NCBI GenBank assembly: GCA_003131985.1
Contig: PKWH01000194.1
Location: forward strand, 7,389 to 14,244
Reading direction: 5' to 3'
DNA: 6,856 nucleotides
DNA from: Acidobacteriota bacterium
Lineage (GTDB): Bacteria; Acidobacteriota; Terriglobia; Acidiferrales; UBA7541
Shown here: one piece after another, positions 1 through 6,746 of the stretch
Layout: the number at the start of each line of letters is the position of its first letter
How positions within the stretch are numbered: position 1 is the first letter of the stretch
Program-made: the position numbers and the translations under genes
Notes under the pieces: generated by a model
What the model saw: the letters and a program-made list of their open reading frames with translations, nothing else
Told to the model about the DNA's origin: nothing
Databases searched by the model: none

Positions 1-362
1 TACAGTAAGCCGGTCAGCACCACAATCCAGGCAGCCTGAAAATGGAGATACCGGCTCCATCCGTTCTGATCCGGCAGCACGTAGCCGTAACCGGTGGGCA
101 CCAAATCTCTCGACGAAGGGATCGGAATTTTGAACAACGGCATAGTCAAATCATTGCCGGTTTCGCCCCAATAAAAGCGCGGGTGCGAGATCAGAATTTC
201 AACTCCGGTGACGAGCAGGGCAAGAAAACACAGCGTGGTGATCCAGTGAGTGACGCGGACAAGAGCAGAATGCCGCGAAGTACCCTTGATGGCTGGCATG
301 GCCGACGCGGAACTTGGGACGGAAGCTCCCAGCGGCACCGGCACGGATTCCAATCTCGCCAT
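1..362 (-). CDS. Cytochrome b561-type membrane subunit, N-terminal part (gene cut by left edge)
   Basis: This is the 5' part (120 codons) of a minus-strand gene that continues beyond the left edge. After a polar, Ala/Ser/Pro-rich N-terminus of about 30 residues comes VRVTHW (residues 35-40), whose His39 is a likely haem ligand just ahead of a first membrane helix (about 41-58). A loop follows with RFYWGE (62-67) and a region rich in Gly, Pro and Tyr. His107 then leads into a second helix starting near 108 (FQAAWIVVLTG). This layout fits the di-haem cytochrome b561/hydrogenase-type b subunits (PF01292, COG4117-like) that carry electrons between quinones and a partner oxidoreductase, often a molybdopterin enzyme. 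The partner is not visible. The ATG at 362 is chosen because a TAG lies in frame 15 bases upstream and a good ribosome-binding site precedes it. The family call is fairly secure; the exact redox role is unknown. Confidence 0.8.
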   Translation of the reverse strand, partial: MARLESVPVPLGASVPSSASAMPAIKGTSRHSALVRVTHWITTLCFLALLVTGVEILISHPRFYWGETGNDLTMPLFKIPIPSSRDLVPTGYGYVLPDQNGWSRYLHFQAAWIVVLTGLL

Positions 363-367
363 TTTAG

Positions 368-373
368 TCCCCT
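368..373 (-). promoter_or_regulatory. Ribosome-binding site of the cytochrome b gene
   Basis: On the minus strand the sequence AGGGGA ends five bases before the ATG at 362, a standard Shine-Dalgarno match and spacing. It supports that start codon. It is the clearest ribosome-binding site in the window; lhr has only a short AGG at 5848-5846, and the DUF72 and udgX genes show none that is convincing. Confidence 0.7.
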
Positions 374-460
374 GCTACTCGGACGTGCTTTCCTAGGACA
401 GGCGTCATACTACCACGCTGCAGGGACTGAAACGGACTTGCGCTGCTTCCAATTCCTCCT

Positions 461-503
461 CGGATCGGTAGATCCGGAGGTTCGAGTCCTTTCTTGGGCA
501 GCA
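461..503 (+). other. Stretch resembling a tRNA 3' end (possible remnant)
   Basis: Within the 177-base intergenic gap there is a perfect six-pair hairpin, CGGATC (461-466), loop GGTA, GATCCG (471-476). It is followed by GGAGG-TTCGAGT-CCTTT (476-492), which folds as a five-pair tRNA T arm with two G-U pairs and contains the GGTTCGAGTCC consensus. CTTGGGC (493-499) sits where the 3' acceptor strand would be, with A500 as discriminator and GCA instead of CCA. No matching 5' acceptor strand (GCCCAAG or a wobble variant), D arm or anticodon stem is present upstream, so it cannot be an intact tRNA. It may be a decayed tRNA, an old attachment-site copy of a tRNA 3' end, or chance. Confidence 0.22.
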
Positions 504-539
504 CATCTTCAGTTCGTTACCGTGTAAGTTGCGCTTCGT

Positions 540-1448
540 TTAGGACGCGAGCGATTTGTCAACCCGGTCGGTCAAACTCTTCGCGTCGAACGGTGCACGC
601 ACCTTTACGTCATTGTCGAAATAGACGAAGACATCCCGCGCAGGAAGCTTCGGACCGCAGCTCTGGATAACGCGTTCGGCGTCTGCAGGCTCCGCGCCGC
701 GCGCCCAGTCGCTCACGCGAACAGCCCATTGATCCAGCGCCTCGTCCGTGTAACCGCTGGCATACAGAACTTCCGAGCCGTGCAGGCGGCAGTACATGAA
801 ATCCGAAGTGACGTCCATCATCCTTGGCCATTCGACTGTGTCGGCGCAGACTAGCGCCACATCGTAAGAGCGCAGCATTTCGATGAATTCCGGCACGGCA
901 AAACTGGAATGCCGGATCTCGATCGCATGGCGAAGCGGGCGCTTTGCATCCGTTTTGACCGCCGCCCTGTCCTTCAAGAATTTGTCATGATGCCGGGCCA
1001 GCTCGCCGGCTGATTCCGTGTCGTGCGGAAGAATTTTCAGGAATGTTTCGAGTTTCTCCGGCTCGAAACGAAAATTCGGCGGGAGCTGCCACAGAATGGG
1101 CCCGAGCTTGGCGCCCAGGCGCAGCATGCCGGAAGCCAGGAAATTCGCCACGGGCGTTTCGACATCCGTGAGGCGCCGAACGTGAGTGATGAACTTCGGA
1201 CCTTTTACGGAGAAAACGAAATCGTCCGGAGTCTCAGCAGCCCAAGCCTCAAAATATTCCGGTCGTTGCAGGGAATAGAATGTGCCATTGATTTCAATCG
1301 ATCGAAAAATACTGGAAGCGTAAGCGAGCTCTTTCTTCTGGGTCAGTTTCTCGGGATAGAAAACTCCGCGCCAAGGAACGTATCTCCAGCCCGAAATCCC
1401 GATGCGAACCTTACCTGCGGTCGGAGCTTTTGTCGGTTTCTTTTTCAT
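540..1448 (-). CDS. DUF72 / YecE-family TIM-barrel protein
   Basis: A 302-residue protein matching the DUF72 (PF01904, YecE-like) family along its whole length. Conserved blocks appear in order: GISGWRY (17-23), FYP (30-32), IEINGTFY (51-58), SVKGPKFITH (80-89), LGPILWQLPP (115-124), AIEIRHSSF (175-183), YCRLHGSE (219-226) and YFDND (276-280). Solved family members are TIM barrels. The biochemical role is not established, although resemblance to endonuclease IV-type barrels has led others to suggest nucleic-acid binding. No signal peptide or membrane helix is visible, so it should be cytoplasmic. The N-terminus is basic (MKKKPTK) and probably flexible. The gene starts 38 bases after lhr ends on the same strand, so cotranscription with lhr is likely. 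The ATG at 1448 has no clear Shine-Dalgarno. An upstream ATG (about 1464) is out of frame. No terminator is evident after the TAA. Confidence 0.92.
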   Translation of the reverse strand: MKKKPTKAPTAGKVRIGISGWRYVPWRGVFYPEKLTQKKELAYASSIFRSIEINGTFYSLQRPEYFEAWAAETPDDFVFSVKGPKFITHVRRLTDVETPVANFLASGMLRLGAKLGPILWQLPPNFRFEPEKLETFLKILPHDTESAGELARHHDKFLKDRAAVKTDAKRPLRHAIEIRHSSFAVPEFIEMLRSYDVALVCADTVEWPRMMDVTSDFMYCRLHGSEVLYASGYTDEALDQWAVRVSDWARGAEPADAERVIQSCGPKLPARDVFVYFDNDVKVRAPFDAKSLTDRVDKSLAS

Positions 1449-1486
1449 TTGTTGCGAGCCACATCTAAACGCCGCAAATCTCGGAT

Positions 1487-4400
1487 CTAGACCGCGATGG
1501 AATTTGCGAATTGCGCTGCCGAGTCGTCTGTTTCAAGCGGCACTCCGTCTCGGAATGTAACGGTCTTTCCCGAGACGGCAGAAACGCGGTCGCCCGGCAG
1601 TAGAATGCCCACCAGGTTCAGAGGATCCGCTGCGGAAATCGTGACAGTTTCACCGGCGGCTTCGGTCTTGCGCATAGCGCGGAGCGAATCGACCGCCATA
1701 GGCAGCGCGAATTGCTCTCCCATGAATCCGCTGACGAAGCGCCCACCGCGCACTTCGCCTCGATCTTCCAGTCGGCGGAAAGCAATCAACAACTCCCGCC
1801 AGCGCGGGACAATCGTTTCCCGCGCGATGACTTCGCGGAAGACGACGCCGTATCGCTTCAGCAACATCCAGCAAGTGGCCTCGGCGATGCGAACACGATC
1901 GGCGATTTCCTGCGCGTACAGCAGCGACCAACGGCCCACGCTGTGGCGCGGGCGCGAACTGTGGCCACGCCCTTGTCCAGAACGGCGCTTGGGGTCGATC
2001 AGCGCGCGGATATTGTCGAAGCCGTCCGCGGTGATCATTCCTGCGGTGACAAGCTCCCACAAAGCGGTTTCCATTTCCGATTTCAGCTTCCCGGTGCCGC
2101 GCACGAGATCGGCAAAAAACGAAGCGCCTCGCTGGCGAAGATAGCTCAACGCGTCGCGTGCATTCTGGCTCAGGCCGCGGGGCTCCTGCGTTTCTCCATC
2201 CGGATGCTGAGGGATCATCCAGTCTGAATCTTCACGAACAAAAAACGCGATGGGAGCTACGCTTGTGGGAATTACGCGACGGCCGATGCTGTTTTGATCT
2301 TCGTAAGTTGCAGGATGCGGAGAAAGGCGGCCCCAGCCGACCGCTCCTGTGAGGCAGAGCCGATCGAGAGCTTGCGGATCATAGTCCGCGATTCGTCTAC
2401 TAAGAATTTGCCGCTCCCACGCGTTGGCAGGCGCTTCGTAACCTTGCAACTGCTGCAAAACCTCCAGAGTGCCGCGCTCGCCAAGCAGCTGACTGCTGGG
2501 CGCTATGTGCTGCCAGCGCAATAACCAGCGCATGAACTGGGCCGCGTTCGCCGGCTGAATCTGGCTGCGCAACGCTCCGAGCGTCATTTTGTGAATACGT
2601 GCGAGCAGACGGCGATCGCACCACTCCGTTTCCTCACTCGAACGGTCCGTGAAGCGCCCGCGCAAGATGGACCCTGCGGCTTCCAGGCGCAGCAAAGTTT
2701 TATCGACGTCGGAAATGGCGAAGCCCAGGAAATCACTCAAAGCCGTGGCTGTGATTGGGCCAACGTGGGCGATCCATCCAGTGACGGACGCGAATAGGGC
2801 ATCCTCTCGCGAAACCACGCGAGCTTCGATTTCCGGAAGCGGAGAATCCACACGCGCTTCCGGAAACAGCGCTGCAAATGTGGAAGCCTTTTCTGCCGCG
2901 ACCCAATAGACCCGATCGCCAATGAACCCTCTAGCGGCGCGGCGGCCTTGGCGCAATTGATCGAAATATTCCATCCACTGTACAGATGATTTGGCGGCAA
3001 GATGTTGTAACGACGACGTGCCGCCAGGGCCGTTTGTCTCTAACGAATCGGAATTTGAAATCCGGGGCTGCGGAATCGCGATCAGAGTTTGCAGCACATC
3101 ATGGAGTTCATCGGCATCGCGCACATCGGGCCACGCTTCTTCACGAACTTGCGCGATTGCAGCTGGGTCCAGTCGGCCGATTTCGGAAAGCACGGCTTCG
3201 GGAAGCATGCGGCGCATTTCCACGGCGCGAGCTCGTCGCTCTTCAAGCGGAGCGTCATCCAGATACGCATAGGGATTCGCGTTTAGAATTTCATGGGAAA
3301 ACTGCGAAGGAACAGGAGTCTCCACCGCGATGCAGCGGATGCTGCCGGAAGCTATTCGATCCAAAACATTCTTCAGCCCTTCGATGTCCATGGCTTCGGT
3401 GAGAGCGTCCTTCATCGTCTCGCGAGCCAATGGATGATCGGGGATCACAATTTCACCTTCGATATTTTCCTGGCAAGCGAGCGCCTCGGGAAACACGGCA
3501 GCCAAGAGATCATCGGAACGCATGCGCTGAATCTGCGGCGGAACTTTCTTCCCGCCCATGAAACGAAGCAGCGCAAGCGCACGCCCCGCAACCCAGCGCC
3601 ATCGGGTAGTGAAAATCGGCGACGTTAACACCGCCTGTTCGAGCAAGGGTTCGACGGTAGCGGATTGCAGAAAATGAAACACATCGGCGAGAGGAAAGCT
3701 GTGCTGGTCACTCAAAGAGATATTCAGGCCATTGTCAGTGGCGGCAGCCTGCAATTCAAAATTAAACGAGCGGCAAAATCGTTTTCGCAGCGCCAGTCCC
3801 CAAGCCTTGTTGATGCGCCCGCCGAAAGGCGCGTGAATCACAAGCTGCATGCCGCCGCTTTCGTCGAAAAAGCGCTCCGCGATTACGGTGTCCTGCGTTG
3901 GAACGGCGCGCAGTACCGCGCGGCCTGTGACGATATATTCAACGGCCTGCTCGGCGCCGGACCGGTCGAGTCCGCATTCCTGTTTTAGCCAATCCACGGC
4001 TGCCGCGGCCTGAGGAAGAGTCCCGCGAACGTAACCCGGAGAGACGCCTTCGGTGAGCAAGTCAATTTTCTTTCTTACTTCGCCAATCTCCTCGGAAAGT
4101 TCCATCGTGCGCGAAGGAGCTTCGCCAAGCCAAAAAGGAATGCTGGGAGCCGCTCCCTTAGCGTCTTCCACGGAAACGGAGCCGGATTGCACTCGCCGAA
4201 TTCGCCACGAAGTGTTTCCGAGAAGAATGATATCGCCGCGCAGGCTTTCGACCGCGAAGTCTTCATCCACCGTGCCTACGACAATGTGTTCCGGCTCCGC
4301 GATGACGGTATAAAGCGCGTTATCGGGAATCGCGCCTCCGCTGGTGATGGCCGCGAGCCTTGCGCCGCGACGCCCGTGCAGGCGGTGGTTCACTTGGTCG

Positions 4401-5839
4401 CGATGTAGATAGGCGCCGTAGCGGCCGCGGCGGGCTGCGATGCCGTTCGAAAGCATTTCGATAATTTCGTCGAAATCTTTTCGCGCGAGATTGCGATAGG
4501 GATAAGCGCGTCGAACAAGCGCGAACAGATCGTCTTCCAACCAATCGTCAGCAGCGCACGCCGCCACTATTTGCTGCGCAAGAATGTCGAGCGGACACTC
4601 TGGAATAAGGATGCGATCGAGCTCAAGGCGATTAATCGCGCGCACCAGCGCAGCGCATTCGATCAGTTCGTCGCGTGTCGTTGCAAACAAGCGGCCTTTC
4701 GGCACGGCGCCGCGCCAATGGCCTGCTCGTCCAATACGCTGCAACGCAGTTGCAATCGAGCGAGGCGAGCCAATTTGGCAGACTAGATCAACGGTTCCGA
4801 TATCAATACCTAATTCAAGCGAGGCGGTGGCGACCAGCGCGCGTATTTCTCCGGATTTTAATTTTTCTTCCACGGATAGCCGCCGGAGACGCGAGAGGCT
4901 GCCATGATGCGAGGCCACCGCGTCTTGTCCGAGAATCGCAGCGAGATGGTGGCCCACGCGTTCCGCGAGTCGCCGGGTGTTAACAAAAATCAGCGTGGAG
5001 CGATTTGCGAGCACCAGATCGGCGATGCGCCTGTAAATTTCCTCCCACATCTCGTTCGAGGCCACCGGGCCAAGTTCGCTGGCCGGGACTTCGACAGCCA
5101 AATCCAAATGCCGCCGCTGCGAAATCTGAACTATTGCAGGGCTGGGCCGGTCGTTGCCAGCCAGAAAATTCGCGATCAGTTCGATTGGCTTTTGGGTGGC
5201 GGAAAGGCCGATCCGCGTTGAACGATTTCCGGTGAGTGCATCGAGGCGCTCTAGTGATAGAGAAAGGTGCGCACCGCGTTTGTCGTCGGCGATGGCGTGG
5301 ATTTCATCCACGACAACAGTCTTAACGGTTCGAAGAATCTCTCGGCTTTTCGCAGCGGTGAGCAAAATGTAAAGAGATTCCGGGGTGCTCACCAGAATGT
5401 GGGGCGGTCGCTTCTGCATGGCGCGGCGTTCGTGCATCAGAGTGTCGCCAGTTCGCACCGCCGTGCGAATTTCCGGCATCAAAAATCCGCGCTGTTGGGC
5501 CAGTTGGAGAATTTCGCCAAGCGGCGTGTCGAGGTTTTTTTGAATGTCGTTGCCAAGCGCTTTCAACGGCGAGATGTACAAAACTTCAGTCTTATCTTCC
5601 AGCTCGCCCGCAAGCGCCTTGCGTACTAGGCGGTCGATGCAAGCCAGAAATGCCGCCAGCGTCTTTCCAGAACCTGTGGGGGCGCAAATCAGCGTGGTTT
5701 TATCGTCGAGAATATGTGGCCAACCCTGTTCCTGCGGTTCAGTCGGAGTGCCGAACTTGGAGACAAACCACTCCTGAACGAGGGGATGAGCCCATTCGAG
5801 GCCAGTTGGAGACGGAACGGCGAAAGCAGTTTCACTCAT
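1487..5839 (-). CDS. lhr: Lhr-type large DNA helicase (superfamily 2), full length
   Basis: A 1450-residue Lhr helicase, close to the length of full-size homologues in E. coli and mycobacteria (about 1500). Helicase motifs: Q-motif region near 32-40, Walker A APTGSGKT (53-60), Ia SPLKAL (90-95), Ib TPESL (152-156), Walker B DEIH (178-181), III SAT (213-215), IV LIFVNTRR (283-290), HHGSLS (311-316), V around ATASLELGIDIG (337-348), VI QRIGRAGH (367-374). The winged-helix and Lhr-specific core follow; Trp545 in GNTSWRI probably matches the tryptophan that stacks on DNA in mycobacterial Lhr. The DEAD-associated region spans about 660-870. A polar linker (about 925-950, SNSDSLETNGPGG) leads to the long C-terminal region, with CDRRLLARIH (1074-1083), FMRWLLRWQH (1102-1111), AWERQIL (1140-1146) and DPLNLVGILLPG (1405-1416). 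Lhr proteins are ATP-driven 3'-5' single-strand DNA translocases that unwind duplexes and RNA-DNA hybrids. A weak AGG lies six bases before the ATG. It sits between udgX and the DUF72 gene. Confidence 0.97.
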   Translation of the reverse strand: MSETAFAVPSPTGLEWAHPLVQEWFVSKFGTPTEPQEQGWPHILDDKTTLICAPTGSGKTLAAFLACIDRLVRKALAGELEDKTEVLYISPLKALGNDIQKNLDTPLGEILQLAQQRGFLMPEIRTAVRTGDTLMHERRAMQKRPPHILVSTPESLYILLTAAKSREILRTVKTVVVDEIHAIADDKRGAHLSLSLERLDALTGNRSTRIGLSATQKPIELIANFLAGNDRPSPAIVQISQRRHLDLAVEVPASELGPVASNEMWEEIYRRIADLVLANRSTLIFVNTRRLAERVGHHLAAILGQDAVASHHGSLSRLRRLSVEEKLKSGEIRALVATASLELGIDIGTVDLVCQIGSPRSIATALQRIGRAGHWRGAVPKGRLFATTRDELIECAALVRAINRLELDRILIPECPLDILAQQIVAACAADDWLEDDLFALVRRAYPYRNLARKDFDEIIEMLSNGIAARRGRYGAYLHRDQVNHRLHGRRGARLAAITSGGAIPDNALYTVIAEPEHIVVGTVDEDFAVESLRGDIILLGNTSWRIRRVQSGSVSVEDAKGAAPSIPFWLGEAPSRTMELSEEIGEVRKKIDLLTEGVSPGYVRGTLPQAAAAVDWLKQECGLDRSGAEQAVEYIVTGRAVLRAVPTQDTVIAERFFDESGGMQLVIHAPFGGRINKAWGLALRKRFCRSFNFELQAAATDNGLNISLSDQHSFPLADVFHFLQSATVEPLLEQAVLTSPIFTTRWRWVAGRALALLRFMGGKKVPPQIQRMRSDDLLAAVFPEALACQENIEGEIVIPDHPLARETMKDALTEAMDIEGLKNVLDRIASGSIRCIAVETPVPSQFSHEILNANPYAYLDDAPLEERRARAVEMRRMLPEAVLSEIGRLDPAAIAQVREEAWPDVRDADELHDVLQTLIAIPQPRISNSDSLETNGPGGTSSLQHLAAKSSVQWMEYFDQLRQGRRAARGFIGDRVYWVAAEKASTFAALFPEARVDSPLPEIEARVVSREDALFASVTGWIAHVGPITATALSDFLGFAISDVDKTLLRLEAAGSILRGRFTDRSSEETEWCDRRLLARIHKMTLGALRSQIQPANAAQFMRWLLRWQHIAPSSQLLGERGTLEVLQQLQGYEAPANAWERQILSRRIADYDPQALDRLCLTGAVGWGRLSPHPATYEDQNSIGRRVIPTSVAPIAFFVREDSDWMIPQHPDGETQEPRGLSQNARDALSYLRQRGASFFADLVRGTGKLKSEMETALWELVTAGMITADGFDNIRALIDPKRRSGQGRGHSSRPRHSVGRWSLLYAQEIADRVRIAEATCWMLLKRYGVVFREVIARETIVPRWRELLIAFRRLEDRGEVRGGRFVSGFMGEQFALPMAVDSLRAMRKTEAAGETVTISAADPLNLVGILLPGDRVSAVSGKTVTFRDGVPLETDDSAAQFANSIAV

Positions 5840-5943
5840 GATATGCCTGCAAGAAAGGAAGAGCTGCCAAACCGAGTACCAATATATTGTGCTTCAAATT
5901 CCATTCAGATGCAAAAAACAGCAGGGCGAAAACATATGTATTT

Positions 5944-5957
5944 AGATCGATGGATCT
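5944..5957 (-). repeat. Small inverted repeat after udgX, weak terminator candidate
   Basis: AGATC (5944-5948) and GATCT (5953-5957) form a perfect five-pair stem with a four-base loop, three bases past the udgX stop codon. In the direction of transcription an A/T-rich stretch follows rather than a clean T run, so termination here would be weak at best and read-through into lhr is plausible. The rest of the 121-base udgX-lhr gap is A/T-rich and holds two short palindromes, ACATATGT (5932-5939) and AATATATT (5881-5888). The latter could serve as a -10 element (TATATT on the minus strand) for lhr, but I see no good -35 box to pair with it. Confidence 0.25.
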
Positions 5958-5960
5958 TGT

Positions 5961-6593
5961 CTAGTGAACCTCCAAAATCTTCCTGAGATCAGCGATGAAT
6001 CTTTTCATTTCTTCTTTCCGCGTTGCTTCGTCCGGCGCGCGCAATATCGAAGAAGGGTGAACAGTGGCCATTACGTACGGAGCAAGGGGCGACTTCAAGA
6101 ATTCGCCGCGCTGTTGGGTCACTCGAAACTCCCGGCCCAACAGCGCCTGCGCTGCAGTCGCGCCAAGGCAGACAATTATTTTTGGATGCAGCGCCGCAAT
6201 TTCAGCGTCCAGCCAGGGTCTGCAGGCCGCGACTTCTGCTGCGTTCGGTTTTTTGTGAATGCGCCGCTTTCCGCGCGGTTCCCATTTAAAATGTTTTACG
6301 GCATTCGTTACGTAAACTTTTTTTCGATCGATCCCGGCTTCTACCAGCGCTGCGTCTAGTAATTTCCCCGCCGGGCCCACAAACGGTTTGCCTTCCAGAT
6401 CTTCCTGATTTCCTGGCTGCTCGCCAACGAGCATGATTTTCGCGGTCGGCATACCTTCGCCAAATACGGTTTGCGTGCCGAGTTTCCACAGATCGCAGGC
6501 CTTGCAGTTTTTGGAAGCTTTTTGCAGTTCGTCTAACGATGCATTCAATGGAACCCAGGAGTTTATTGAGTCATCTGGAAGGCGTTTCACCAT
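5961..6593 (-). CDS. udgX: UdgX: uracil-DNA cross-linking glycosylase, family 4-related, Fe-S
   Basis: A 210-residue protein when started at 6593, about the size of Mycobacterium smegmatis UdgX. Motifs, numbered from that start: GEQPG (57-61; ordinary family-4 enzymes have GEAPG), EDLEGKPFVGPAG (64-76), VTNAVKHFKW (95-104), KRRIH (109-113), ACRPWL (123-128), LGATAAQALLG (143-153), RVTQQRGE (157-164) and HPSSILR (179-185). KRRIH is the loop specific to UdgX; its His113 corresponds to the residue (His109 in M. smegmatis) that bonds covalently to the sugar after uracil is cut out. Cys30, Cys33 and Cys124 are likely iron-sulfur ligands. Where family-4 enzymes have the third cluster cysteine (KCRP), this protein has KH, as I recall in known UdgX. 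The reading frame stays open to an ATG at 6836, but the extra 81 residues look non-coding and overlap the divergent promoter and gene. No clear Shine-Dalgarno supports any of the candidate starts (6593, 6629, 6668). Confidence 0.93.
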   Translation of the reverse strand: MVKRLPDDSINSWVPLNASLDELQKASKNCKACDLWKLGTQTVFGEGMPTAKIMLVGEQPGNQEDLEGKPFVGPAGKLLDAALVEAGIDRKKVYVTNAVKHFKWEPRGKRRIHKKPNAAEVAACRPWLDAEIAALHPKIIVCLGATAAQALLGREFRVTQQRGEFLKSPLAPYVMATVHPSSILRAPDEATRKEEMKRFIADLRKILEVH

Positions 6594-6647
6594 GTTCGTT
6601 AGATGCAAAATTGATTCTGATCGGCACATAGAGTGGACTTTCGCGGA

Positions 6648-6665
6648 AACTCGAGAGTTGACAAC
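6648..6665. promoter_or_regulatory. Overlapping inverted repeats in the divergent promoter, possible operator
   Basis: AACTC (6648-6652), GA, GAGTT (6655-6659) is a perfect inverted repeat. It overlaps a second one, GTTG (6657-6660), A, CAAC (6662-6665). Both lie between udgX and the plus-strand gene at 6747, and they cover the -35 box of the putative plus-strand promoter, where a repressor could block transcription. No known operator is recognised; LexA would be the natural candidate if the downstream gene is SOS-related, but that is inference. Confidence 0.35.
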
Positions 6666-6686
6666 CATTGAAGATTCGTAGAGAAT
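6658..6686 (+). promoter_or_regulatory. Putative sigma-70 promoter for the RecA/ImuA-like gene
   Basis: TTGACA (6658-6663) is a perfect -35 consensus, followed after 17 bases by GAGAAT (6681-6686), which matches four of six positions of the -10 consensus. Transcription would start near 6693, giving a leader of roughly 54 bases before the ATG at 6747. The rest of the 6594-6746 gap shows only a purine-rich run near 6699-6716. No equally good minus-strand promoter for udgX was found. Confidence 0.5.
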
Positions 6687-6746
6687 TTCACTTAGGCGAA
6701 GAAAAAGCGAAAACAGTAAGAGCCAATTTCTTCCCCCAGATCCGCT

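Noticed and set aside
461..476. Hairpin as a rho-independent terminator for the DUF72 transcript
   Set aside because: The stem is short and no T run follows it in the direction of transcription.
423..503. A complete tRNA in the gap (GGACTGAAA resembling a Phe anticodon loop, CTTCCAA resembling a Gly anticodon loop)
   Set aside because: Neither loop is flanked by a pairing stem, distances to the T arm are wrong, and no 5' acceptor or D arm exists. Only the 3'-end resemblance survives.
42..527. 161-codon plus-strand open frame
   Set aside because: It is antisense to the cytochrome b fragment over most of its length, runs on into intergenic sequence, and its translation is Arg/Gln/His-rich without any recognisable domain.
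1497..2144. 215-codon plus-strand open frame opposite the lhr 3' end
   Set aside because: A shadow frame: the translation is Ser/Arg/Pro-rich and lies entirely within a well-conserved minus-strand helicase coding region. The other plus-strand frames within 1487-5839 are rejected for the same reason.
5961..6593. Ordinary family-4 uracil-DNA glycosylase
   Set aside because: GEQPG in place of GEAPG, the KRRIH loop and KH in place of the cluster cysteine motif all place it in the UdgX group.
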